From: Perkinsus olseni
Taxonomy: Eukaryota > Perkinsozoa > Perkinsida > Perkinsidae
Reading direction: 5' to 3'
Length of the DNA: 64,000 nt
NCBI GenBank assembly: GCA_013115135.1
Contig: JABANP010000003.1
Location: 310,001 to 374,000, forward strand
Shown here in pieces: positions 55,385 through 64,000 of this stretch. Each line of letters starts with the position of its first letter. Position 1 is the stretch's first letter. A model generated the notes under the pieces. That model was given only the letters and a program-made list of their open reading frames with translations, did not search any database and was not told the DNA's origin. The position numbers and the translations under genes were made by a program.

Positions 55385-55820
55385 TACCGCAGCTAGGCAC
55401 TTACGTACTGCCTGAGCCATACCATTTAGTTACGAAGCTGGGGACTCTTGGGACAGTGTAGCCTTGGAGGCCGAGATGGCCTGGGAGGTAGAGGCGTGGC
55501 GCCAGCGCAAGGCCTCCAACTGCCATTCACGTCCTCGTGGACGAACGCGGAAAAGCTATTGACCCGTTAGTCAGTCAAGTCGCCATGTTCGCGTACTGAT
55601 GGGGTTCGCATTATCGCGATGCTTTTCGGTCCGTACTCGTGGCACTTGCCGGGTCGTGAGGAGCGGTGGCCATTTGAATGTGAGTTCGGCTGCTGCTCCG
55701 TGATACCGCAGTCCAGACCGTAGACGCCCTCCTCCCTCTTGTTGTACTGCAGCCTAGTATCCCTTAGTAAAGCTCTCACGGACGTTCGATCAGTATTCTT
55801 CAAATTCAGCATGCATTGTT
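55385..55820. other. intergenic, no supported gene
   Basis: The minus frame at 55812-55567 has no coding character. Nothing else recognised. Confidence 0.45.
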
Positions 55821-55922
55821 ATGGTCATGTCGAGCATAGAATGGTCCATTGGTGACATTGTTATTACTATCATCGTTGCTACCGCGACATTTGCCGCTCT
55901 TTTGATTGTCATAGTACACTAA
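55821..55922 (+). CDS. micro-ORF with one predicted membrane segment
   Basis: 33 codons from ATG GTC ATG to TAA: a short polar N-terminus (MVMSSIEWSIGD), then an unbroken hydrophobic run of about 20 residues (IVITIIVATATFAALLIVIV) and a terminal His. It looks like a single-pass micropeptide. No homology is claimed, and expression is unknown. Confidence 0.3.
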   Translation: MVMSSIEWSIGDIVITIIVATATFAALLIVIVH

Positions 55923-56259
55923 AGCATAAGGTGACGTGCACTTAGTATGAGTAGTTTCACCCATCGACCACCTTCACTGTGTTGAGTCCAGTATCATTAT
56001 CAAGACATAAGCAGTTCATTACGGTGTTGTGTACACCACCCTTCCCATTAAAAGGTCTTGTCCGAGAGAGCCGCGGGGGCGGACTTGAGAATGACACTCC
56101 CACTGTGATAACGAAACACGCTATTTGTGAGGACTCGCAAGAAAAGGCTTGGTAGTGGAATTGTAGTTCATCAAGGGAACACGCTGGCTTCCTGCCATCA
56201 CGAGCCACGGGACTGCACAACAGGCAGCGAGAAAAACGAAAATGGAATAGTCAGATAGT
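55923..56259. other. 3' flank of secreted-protein cluster
   Basis: No supported gene. This is downstream (minus sense) of the first secreted paralogue. Confidence 0.5.
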
Positions 56260-56850
56260 TTAGTTCTTGCACTGGTCAGGGGACAAGCTAAGGTTGAGAG
56301 CACCAGCAACGGAGACCTTGAAGACATTACTGTTAGCGTTGTAGCTGCACTTCATGAACTCCGACAACTGCTGAGTGTTCATACCGAGAGAGTTAGCAAG
56401 CTTGATGAGATCAGCGTTGTTCCAGTCGGGCTCGACAGTAGTGCAATCAGACTCCATAGTGTAACCAATGTTCTTGGCGTTGATCATGCCGGCAACATCA
56501 AGATCGAAGGAATTGTCGTGGAGTTCGACACTCGCGGGCATGCCCATAGCGGCGCCGCAGTACTCACCCTCGGGCTTTTTGCAGCTAGAAGAGCTACCGG
56601 TAGTAGACTCGGAAGGAGAACCAGTGGTCTGCTGTCCCTGAGTGGGAGCGGCAGTAGTCTGCTGCTGCTCGGTGTTGGAACCGGTGGTAGTGACAACCTC
56701 AGAAGAAGTGGGCTCCAAGAACTTGGTGGTGGACGCCTGAGGGGCGATGGTGGTCGCAGCCGGAGTGGCAGTGGTAGTGGTACTATCAGAGCTGCATCCG
56801 GTGAGAGAGACGGCAACGACAGCACTGGCGACAGCAGCGATGAACTTCAT
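56260..56850 (-). CDS. secreted Cys-containing protein, paralogue 1
   Basis: 196 residues, intact, no introns. Signal peptide MKFIAAVASAVVAVSLTG ends at CSSDSTTTT; the L-T-G-C-S-S junction looks like a bacterial lipobox, though eukaryotes lack that pathway. A 70-residue Thr/Ser-rich linker follows (likely O-glycosylated), then a domain opening CKKPEGEYCGAAMG and containing FDLDVAGMINAKNIGYTM, DCTTVEPDW and CSYNANSNVFKVSV. It shares the C-x2-P-x-G-x-Y-C motif with the four paralogues further right on the same strand. Function unknown; probably surface or secreted. A long plus-strand frame (56518-56859) is its shadow. Confidence 0.8.
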   Translation of the reverse strand: MKFIAAVASAVVAVSLTGCSSDSTTTTATPAATTIAPQASTTKFLEPTSSEVVTTTGSNTEQQQTTAAPTQGQQTTGSPSESTTGSSSSCKKPEGEYCGAAMGMPASVELHDNSFDLDVAGMINAKNIGYTMESDCTTVEPDWNNADLIKLANSLGMNTQQLSEFMKCSYNANSNVFKVSVAGALNLSLSPDQCKN

Positions 56851-57598
56851 GTTACGTAGAGTAGAAGAGATGAAAGTAGGAACGAGGGAACCTTCGCCTG
56901 ACGGGCGGCTTAGCTAGCAGGGGACAGGCTTTGTGATATGCCCGTCTCCCTTTGCGTGGCTATTCCCACTAGCGTTACTGTTGTCCCGGTGCGGAGCCCA
57001 GTAGGGCTAAGTCTATCGCAATGGTCGCATCTTACTGAAGTATGGAGCCCTTTCTTCCTCAGTGGGCGTCTCCGAAACGGAATATACCGGCAGTGGGCCT
57101 TTGCGAGGAACTCAGGCGAGCTACCGGCTTCGTGATGAGTAGACGATTTGAGTTACCCGCGCTTTTCGATAATCATGTAACCTTCTGGTCTCACCTCCAA
57201 TCGCCTCTATCCTTGTGGTTACGGAGAAGCCTTCATGCTTATAAAACTTTATCATGATTGCTAATGTGGCATGTAGTATTCTCACACTCTCGTCACTACT
57301 AGTTCGCTTCTGGATGGTGAACTTGCGCTCCCACACGTAGTCCGTTCTCGACAAGGACCACCACAATGAATGCGTTCCATCGCTGAGAACCTCGCCCGAC
57401 TCCAACTGGCAACACAAAGCTATGACGATTGTCTACTCGACAGAAAGAGGAAGAAACTGTCAGTAGGAATGTACACTGCTGCGACTGCAGAGCGCGATGA
57501 ACACGCTAACTGGATATGATAACAGAAAGAAGGATTAAGAACACTAGGACAACCCCTGCAACTTCAGAAGAGTCCTTTTACAACCGAAAGGCTCCTAA
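56851..57598. other. intergenic between secreted paralogues 1 and 2
   Basis: No supported gene. The frame at 57417-57121 (minus) lacks coding character. Confidence 0.45.
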
Positions 57599-58090
57599 TT
57601 AGGCCGAGCACTGATCGGTTGTCATGTCCAAGGAGTGGCCACAAATTTGAGTAACGTCGAGGGTGAAAACGTTGGAAGTGGAGTTGAAGTCACACAACAT
57701 CATCTTCGACAACATGGAGGTCTCCATCTGAGCGGCCTTGGCCATAGCCTCGTAAGAGGGGCTACTCGAATCAAGAACAAGCTCGGAGCAATCGGAGGAC
57801 ATGGTGTAAGGAACGTTATCACAGGACATCATGCCGGCGAGGTTCATCGAGAACTTGTCACCCTCGATGGTCACGGAACCGGGCTGACCCATGAAGCTAC
57901 CGCAATACTTGCCGCTAGGCTTCTGACAAGTGACAGAGCCGGTGGGGGCGCTGCTAGTTGGCTTGAGGAAGCCCGTGGTAGGGGCCGCGGTAGTCGTCGT
58001 GGGAGCGGCAGTGGTAGTGGTACCATCAGAGCTGCATCCGTTGAGGGAGACGGCAACGAGAGCACTGGCAACAGCGGCGATGACCTTCAT
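57599..58090 (-). CDS. secreted Cys-containing protein, paralogue 2
   Basis: 163 residues, intact, single exon. Nearly the same leader as paralogue 1 (MKVIAAVASALVAVSLNG then CSSDGTTTT), a short Thr/Ala/Pro linker, then CQKPSGKYCGSFMGQPG, FSMNLAGMMSCDNVPYTM, SDCSELVLD, LCDFNSTSNVFTLDV and a Cys near the end (DQCSA). The spacing of Cys residues and the xxNVPYTM block align with paralogue 1. Function unknown. Leader identity with paralogue 1 suggests a recent duplication with faster change in the mature domain. Confidence 0.8.
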   Translation of the reverse strand: MKVIAAVASALVAVSLNGCSSDGTTTTAAPTTTTAAPTTGFLKPTSSAPTGSVTCQKPSGKYCGSFMGQPGSVTIEGDKFSMNLAGMMSCDNVPYTMSSDCSELVLDSSSPSYEAMAKAAQMETSMLSKMMLCDFNSTSNVFTLDVTQICGHSLDMTTDQCSA

Positions 58091-59168
58091 GATAGCTGTG
58101 ATAACGAGTAGGAGAAGAAAGAGGAAGTGATTCGCAAGGCGACTAGCGCATAGCTAAATCCCTGAGAGACAAGCTTTGTGGCGCGCGCCAGAGTACAGAT
58201 TTCGAGACTATGCTCAATGAGAGTTTGGAGATTCAGCTGAACTCATCCCTGGCTCAAACAGTAGCGTTCGTCGTCGGTCGCCTACAGTGGCCTCCTCTCC
58301 CGCGAAATAGCTGAGCATCGCGCTTGAAGGGTCACCTAGTAGGAACAGTTTCAGGTCTTGCGGGCTTCATAGAAGGCTTGAGCAGTTGAGTTATTCTGAG
58401 AATTCTTCAAGTCTCTCTTAACCTGGTATCAACATTATTAGGTCGCACTGGTCATCGACGCAGGCAGATCTGGAATGGCCGGCATCGACTATATCAAGAG
58501 CGAGGGAGAAGTTCGGCTTGCAGCGGATTGCACGCATGCGCAACGTTGGACATCCGCGCCCAATTCCCGTGCATAGACTGGGCGGGTTATGTGTATAGCG
58601 TTGGTGTGTAGGTAACCTATTCAATCCCAGGGGTCCACTCCAACGCTCGCTCAACTCGTAGTCAGCGAGTCGTAGAGTCGGGGATGAGATTTTGCCACAG
58701 GATGAGAGTACAATACAACTGGCTACTACAGGGTGAAGAATGTAGCTGGCTAACGAGCCGAAGAAGAGTCGCGAGTCGTGCGGTTCTGCGGGGCGAGTCT
58801 CGCACCGGTATACCGGCACGAAGAAGTGCCACGGCCGAGCTGCTTATACTCTCTTCCGTTCACGAAACTCATCGACTCACTAAAACTAAACAACCTCTAT
58901 GCTCCCAGTCATGGAAAGATAAAAGAAGCCGCACGGCAGAGCATAACGCTCAGACAGGCAAATGGAAGTCCCAAATATGAAAACTAACAAATACTGGTGA
59001 CCAAGGCACGTGACCGGACGGTGTGATCCGCACGGAGTCCGTGGAACAGACGGACCTCCAGGAAAAAATTGCAGTTAGTACAGCCAGGAGTGTTTCATTG
59101 CCGAGTAGGCCACAACAGTAACAGACAGGAGAGATGAGTCCAGTTAGCAGAGAGATAAATCAAATGCC
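58091..59168. other. intergenic between secreted paralogues 2 and 3
   Basis: No supported gene; 58819-58418 (minus) and 58684-58980 (plus) are unconvincing frames. From about 58920 to 59168 the sequence is repeated near 61430-61672. Confidence 0.5.
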
Positions 59169-60143
59169 TTAGTAACCGTGGTGTTGGTGATTGTTGTTAG
59201 CCTCACAGGCATCATGAGTCATGGTCACTGAGACCTTCGGCTTCCAGTCCAGATGGAAGCTATCACTAGGAAGACTGTAAGTGATGGTGAGCACCTCCTT
59301 GAGCTGATCCGTGGTAAGGCCGAATTCTTGAGCTACACTTTCCATCGCCTCATAATCCGGCTCAAACTCCTTGCAGTCATAGATGTGGAAGGGGACGTTC
59401 TTGAGGTTAACCTTGGACTCATAATTGAAATAGAAGACGTGTTCCTCGATGAGGATTCGAGCCATTTCACCATTAATCTCGCCACAATACTCACCAGCAG
59501 GCAAGCCAGAGCAGTACTCGTCGTTCCCTCCAGTATGAGGGACCTCCGTAGGGGGCTCGAAGTGATGATCTGTGGTGACGAAATCATAACCTGTTGTATC
59601 AGTATGATAACCTGGTGTATGGTCATGCTCGTTGCCACCCCCACAAGCATCATGAGTCATCGTTACCGAGATGTTCGGCTCCCACTCCAGATGGAAGCTG
59701 TCATTAGGAAGACTGTAAGTGATGGTGAGCACCTGCTTGAGCTGATCCGTGGTGAGACCGAATTCTTTAGCTACACGATCCATCGCCCCGCTGGAGTAGT
59801 CGGGCTCGAACTCCTTGCAGTCATGTATGTGGAAGGGGACGTTCTTGAGGTTGACCTTGGACTCATAATTGAAATAGAAGACGTGCTCCTCGATGAGGAT
59901 TCGAGCCATTTCACCGTTGACCATGCCGCAGTATTCTCCAGCAGGCTTGCCAGCGCAGTAGTCGTCGTCACCATTGAAATCATCAGTTGTTGTAGGGGAC
60001 ATGAAGTGGTTCTGCCCGGTACTAGTTGTCACCATCGAAGGAGCTGAGGTAGGGGCATCAGTACTGCTCCCGTCACTCGAACATCCCGCTAGGAACAGAA
60101 CGGCCAAAGCTACACAGAACCCTGTGTATGAAGACATGGACAT
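59169..60143 (-). CDS. secreted two-domain protein, paralogue 3
   Basis: 324 residues, single exon, intact. Signal peptide MSMSSYTGFCVALAVLFLAG followed by CSSDGSSTDAP, the same G-C-S-S-D junction as paralogues 1 and 2. Two tandem copies of one domain follow, each opening with P-A-G-E-Y-C-G and NGEMARILIEEHVFYFNYES, then KVNLKNVPFHI, DCKEFEPDY, EFGLTTDQLK and VLTITYSLP. The first copy ends before an HDHTPGYHTDTTGYD linker. The two copies differ mainly at HIHD/HIYD and SSGAMD/EAMES. It is probably an extracellular, disulfide-bonded repeat protein. The plus-strand frame 59253-60047 is a shadow. Confidence 0.82.
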   Translation of the reverse strand: MSMSSYTGFCVALAVLFLAGCSSDGSSTDAPTSAPSMVTTSTGQNHFMSPTTTDDFNGDDDYCAGKPAGEYCGMVNGEMARILIEEHVFYFNYESKVNLKNVPFHIHDCKEFEPDYSSGAMDRVAKEFGLTTDQLKQVLTITYSLPNDSFHLEWEPNISVTMTHDACGGGNEHDHTPGYHTDTTGYDFVTTDHHFEPPTEVPHTGGNDEYCSGLPAGEYCGEINGEMARILIEEHVFYFNYESKVNLKNVPFHIYDCKEFEPDYEAMESVAQEFGLTTDQLKEVLTITYSLPSDSFHLDWKPKVSVTMTHDACEANNNHQHHGY

Positions 60144-61672
60144 TGAAAGAGAAATACAATGACAAGGACTGAAATAGAATCCAGTCTACTGAGACGGTAA
60201 ATTTCACCGTAACTGGAAAGAAGCGAGGACTGAGTATATCGACGCCCTCCTCTAGCTGCAGGACATGCCAATTGCGCTGAAGTGGATAGTAAGTCTCTGT
60301 GACAACTAGCGCCCTCTGTCTCCATCGCCTCCTTCTCACAACCATCCCTACCCACTCATGCCGTCAAGAATGTTCGAAAGTCATGTTGGCGCGCGTAACC
60401 CGCTGATACCCCGTTGAGTGCCGTAGAGAAGACGCATGATACAACGAAGAAAGCTACACACGATTGGACCAGAATCCCGCTGAACGACCACCACAGTGTC
60501 CAGCGTTAATTCTGAAGGGCACCGGCGAGTACGTTCAGTCCCACGGTGACCAGGGCTCTAGATTTCGGCCTGAGTTTGGAGAATGTCCGAATACTCGCAA
60601 ACTACGCCACAAAGAATACCTACTTGTTTTCAGAGACTCGAACCTTCACTCTTCGGTGGATACAAATCCAGCCCGATGTGGACGTTGAAGTTCGAATAAC
60701 GGTTTGTAGATAAGTAGGTCACCAGAGAGTACAACAGTGCGGAGAGAGAGGACTGGGCTAAGCATCCATCTACCGTTAGCTACACCATTTCCCGATCAAA
60801 TATGCCTTCTCGAGTCAGCTGAAAGAAGATTTTATTCGATCGGGAAATGTTGTGGTTGCTGTCCGTTAAGCGAACCAGCTTTTGTCAAGTCCACTCGCTG
60901 TAGCTCGAAATTCAAGTAACTTTGCAGAAACCGAGCAGTTCATGTGTTCGTAGGCACAAAGCCCTCTGCTATTCCACTACCGTCTATCTCCGTACAGTAT
61001 ATCGCTTTGCGTGCCCGAGCTTGGCGACCAGATTCGGGCTCATCAAGCAGTTCCGCGGTATGCTCGACACTGGACTTATAAACAAGACTTCTCGTACGAA
61101 CGAGAGTTGTTCAGTGCGACAGGGACCCGTTAATGGTATGCATCATCTAAGATTTGTGGAGCCGCACACTTAGTCTGCTGAGGTTTTGCCTCACTGATCA
61201 AGAAATTGAGGGCCTACTCAACGTTGCCACATTGTTTACTCTCGCATTTGTTTTCCGGTTTGACGTGGCAATCAGGAATCTTGCGAGTACAGGAGCACAG
61301 AAAGATCTCTTTCGATTCGGATACCTACACGTCTCACACGAATGGGCACCCAACGCTCTTCAAACACAATAATACACCCAATAACTCAGAACTCAACAAG
61401 CTCCCTATCCTCAGACACAAAAGTGTGAAAGAGCCACACGGCAGAGCATAACGCTCAAAAAGGCAACCAGAGGCCCTGAAATGAACGCTGGCACAAACCA
61501 GTGATCAACACACGTGACTGAACCGTGTGATCCGCACGGAGTCCGTGGAAACAGACGGACCTCCAGGAAAAATTGCAGTTAGTACAGCCAGGAGTGTTTC
61601 ATTGCCGAGTAGGCCACAACAGTAACAGACAGGAGAGATGAGTCCAGTTAGCAGAGAGATAAATCAAATGCC
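60144..61672. other. intergenic between paralogues 3 and 4
   Basis: 1.5 kb with only short plus-strand frames and no convincing gene. The right end (about 61430-61672) is a near copy of about 58920-59168, so the 3' flank was duplicated with the gene. Confidence 0.5.
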
Positions 61673-62235
61673 TTAGTAACCGTGGTGTTGGTGATTGTTG
61701 TTAGGCTCACAGGCATCATGAGTCATGGCTCACTGAGACCTTCGGCTTCCAGTCCAGATGGAAGCTATCACTAGGAAGACTGTAAGTGATGGTGAGCACC
61801 TCCTTGAGCTGATCCGTGGTAAGGCCGAATTCTTGAGCTACACTTTCCATCGCCTCATAATCCGGGCTCGAACTCCTTGCAGTCATAAATGTGGAAGGGG
61901 ACGTTCTTGAGGTTAACCTTGGACTCATAATTGAAATAGAAGACGTGCTCCTCGATGAGGATTCGAGCCATTTCACCATTAATCTTGCCACAGTACTCAC
62001 CAGCGGGCTTGCCAGAGCAGTACTCGTCGTTCCCTCCCGTGTAAGGCGACGGGGTGGTGTTGTCATCAAAGTCGTTAGCTGTTGTAGGGGCCATGAAGTG
62101 ATTATTCCCGCTACCAGTCGTGGCCACCTCAGGAGCAGAGGTCGGAGCAGCAGTACTGGTGCTATCACTAGAACATCCTGCTAGGAATAGAGCGATCAGA
62201 GCAACGAAGAACCCTGTGTATGAAAACATGGACAT
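61673..62235 (-). pseudogene. secreted protein, paralogue 4, interrupted by two single-base insertions
   Basis: A close copy of paralogue 3 with one domain instead of two: MSMFSYTGFFVALIALFLAG, CSSDSTST, a short Ser/Thr linker, then PAGEYCGKINGEMARILIEE and the rest of the domain. Against paralogue 3 it has one extra G at 61864-61866 (TCCGGGCTC against TCCGGCTC) and one extra C at 61729 (CATGGCTCAC against CATGGTCAC). The first cuts the frame after CKEFEPG. It is a pseudogene unless these bases are assembly errors or are bypassed. Both differences are single-base gains on a background of near identity. Confidence 0.75.
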
Positions 62236-62844
62236 TGGAACAACGAATCACAAATGAAAATCAACAACCAACTACATTACAATACCGTCGCACCCTTTAA
62301 GACTCAGGTGAATTTCCAATGCATACAATCAACGCTATGAACGCGAATGGGACACTCTGTGACAACTAGCTTTCTAGGATACCACTGAAGCTGACAGCAA
62401 GTGTGACGTTTGTCTTCATCTTCTCCGTGACACAATTAGACTCCTAGACTGTGACAACGTGAGATGTCTCCTCCCCGGCCATGGGGCTCAGCTCCATCCT
62501 TTCCACACGGCGCGAGTCACACACCAGTAACTAGACTCAACCAAACACCAGGAACCCTCTTCACTCAAACATTGGACCCTTCAACTGTTGATACTGTCAA
62601 GGTAGGAGCGAAGCAGATTCGGCAGCTGGAGGAGACTGCCGTACAGACGATAGACTTCTGCTCGCGCCTATCGAGTGGTGTAGCAACGAAGAATTCGATG
62701 AAGGAACATTATACACAGGGCTAATAGTTGTGGATGGGAGAGTAGGCAGTTAGACTACTCCAGAAGAAAGATTGTCTCCTCAATCAACACTGATCCCTAG
62801 TGAGGTTGAGGGAAGTAGTAGGGGGATACGACACAGAGAAACTA
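62236..62844. other. intergenic between paralogues 4 and 5
   Basis: A plus-strand frame 62464-62724 ends in a plausible helix (VGAKQIRQLEETAVQTIDF) but has no family or context. Otherwise nothing. Confidence 0.4.
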
Positions 62845-63288
62845 TCATTCAACACTGAGTAAGTGATCGAGAGCTTCCTTATTCAAATCAGCAGTGGTCG
62901 TGCCAAGCTTATTGGCAGCAGCGACGAGTTGGTAGTTACTATAGTCAGGCACGAATACAGAGCAATCGTGGATGTAGTAGGCAACGTCGCTGATAACCTC
63001 ACCAGAGGGTATGCTGATTGAGAAAGCCTTCGACCTCACGTTGACACTCCCGACAAGACCTTCATAGTTGAAGCAATACACTCCGACCGGCTCACGACCG
63101 CAGGTAACAACACGAGACGGAGATGAGTTGCTATTGAGCCCAGCGACGGATGAATCATCCGTGTACCCACGGTTGGGTGCGAGAAACAATTGCTCTTGCA
63201 GAGCGGCTTGCTCCATAGCTGCTTGGTCGATACAGCCGGAGAGCGATAATGCGAGTACTGCGCAGCAGAAGATTACTGGCGAGAGCAT
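62845..63288 (-). CDS. secreted protein, diverged paralogue 5
   Basis: Start taken at MLSPVIFCCAVLALSLSGC (63288), because the open frame upstream lacks a signal sequence and this ATG gives one with an S-G-C junction as in the other members. About 147 residues. The domain opens CGREPVGVYCFNYEGLVGSV, then IPSGEVISDVAYYIHDCSVF and VPDYSNYQLVAAANKLGTTT. The Y-x-I-x-D-C-x-x-F-x-P-D-Y block aligns with FHIxDCKEFEPDY in paralogues 3 and 4. The Thr-rich linker is short. Function unknown. Confidence 0.68.
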   Translation of the reverse strand: MLSPVIFCCAVLALSLSGCIDQAAMEQAALQEQLFLAPNRGYTDDSSVAGLNSNSSPSRVVTCGREPVGVYCFNYEGLVGSVNVRSKAFSISIPSGEVISDVAYYIHDCSVFVPDYSNYQLVAAANKLGTTTADLNKEALDHLLSVE

Positions 63289-64000
63289 GGTTGAATAAAA
63301 GAAGAAACCTACCGACTTTGCATGCCCGTAAGAAGCGATCTCTGTAGATCCTGGCCACTGGCTAGGGCCAGATGAGCCGGAGAGCTTACCGTCTAGACAA
63401 CCAAGGCACATCCACTCTCGGATTATCTACCGCGATTCGAGAGCTCAAAATAAAGAAACGTTCGGAAGATTACGACGTACTATGCTCGTTACCCCAAATG
63501 GCTCACCGACTGACACGACACAGCGCAGTGGACACCCAACACCTCGCCATTTGAGATCTCAAACATGAATCTCATGAGGGAGACAGCCCCTTGTGCTACC
63601 TCCTCAGCGCGTAAGCGGGGCGACCTACCCATCTCTGCGTTACCGAGACGGCCACCCCAAAAGAAACGCATACTACTACTAGTGGTGAGGTTACCCTTGA
63701 CGGCGTGCTCGACGTCAGTGACCACTTGTTGAACGGCAAGGAATGTGTCTTCGTCTGCTCACTTCGCCCTTCATAGCTGTGTACGCGTGCAAATGCCCTG
63801 GCCGTGCGAATGTTTCAAGTCAGCATTCGTCGGCGACGAATCGTCGCGAATGACTGCGATGGGAGGAGGAGAATCTCCTTAGGAGATGTATGGGGTGCCG
63901 GTCTCCCGTCTTACCGTCCTCGTGAGTCCTGATAATTTCGCCTCCAGTGCCTCTCTTATTTAAGTCGACTTCAACTATGCCGCCCTCGGGCTTTTTCCAA
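63289..64000. other. window edge, no supported gene
   Basis: A minus-strand stretch near 63750-63570 reads VVTDVEHAVKGNLTTSSSMR and may be an exon of a gene running off the right edge. Not enough to call. Confidence 0.35.

Noticed and set aside
56518..60047. Long plus-strand frames (56518-56859, 57635-58111, 59253-60047)
   Set aside because: They lie exactly antisense to intact secreted genes and owe their openness to those genes' codon composition.
1..64000. CRISPR arrays, rRNA genes, bacterial promoters or operons
   Set aside because: No regularly spaced repeats, no rRNA-like conserved blocks, and genes are intron-bearing and individually spaced.

Overview
The window looks like nuclear DNA of an intron-bearing unicellular eukaryote, most likely a Perkinsus-type alveolate. 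That placement is inference. It rests on many tiny GT-AG introns (about 40-60 bp, a few longer), a uridine kinase fused to a UPRT-like domain, and a 15-base match to the core of the dinoflagellate/Perkinsus spliced leader (recalled from memory). There are no bacterial operons, CRISPR arrays or rRNA genes. Most genes can be read only by joining exons, so many boundaries are approximate.

Layout. 0-6 kb: poorly resolved minus-strand coding stretches, ending in a coiled-coil protein with a possible MATH/TRAF-like tail. 6.9-9.2 kb: two tandem drug/metabolite-transporter paralogues on the plus strand. 9.8-13.8 kb: a MutS homologue resembling meiotic MSH4, minus strand. 15-16.2 kb: a TPR protein, minus strand. 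17.2-20.5 kb: an MFS transporter with a broken partial copy downstream. 21.7-25.7 kb: eIF3g and a UCK-UPRT fusion, plus strand. 26.5-30.5 kb: a type II membrane glycosyltransferase and a GH35 beta-galactosidase. 33.3-38.5 kb: a Mo25-like scaffold, a two-PDZ-like-domain protein and a small unknown. 39-40.7 kb: an ATP-grasp ligase, minus strand. 40,866-52,464: one complete LTR retrotransposon. 53.6-55.4 kb: a protein kinase. 56.3-63.3 kb: a minus-strand cluster of five secreted, Cys-containing paralogues.

Two things stand out. The retrotransposon has no difference that I can see between its 468-bp LTRs, a 4-bp target duplication, an uninterrupted 2,480-residue Gag-Pol frame, a second 3' ORF of unknown function and an array of hairpins in its leader. 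The other is that at least six otherwise convincing host genes are interrupted by single extra bases. Almost every clear case is a +1 shift, while the 7.4-kb retroelement frame and eIF3g need none. Long-read insertion errors, pseudogenisation or genuine +1 decoding could explain this. The sequence alone does not decide.
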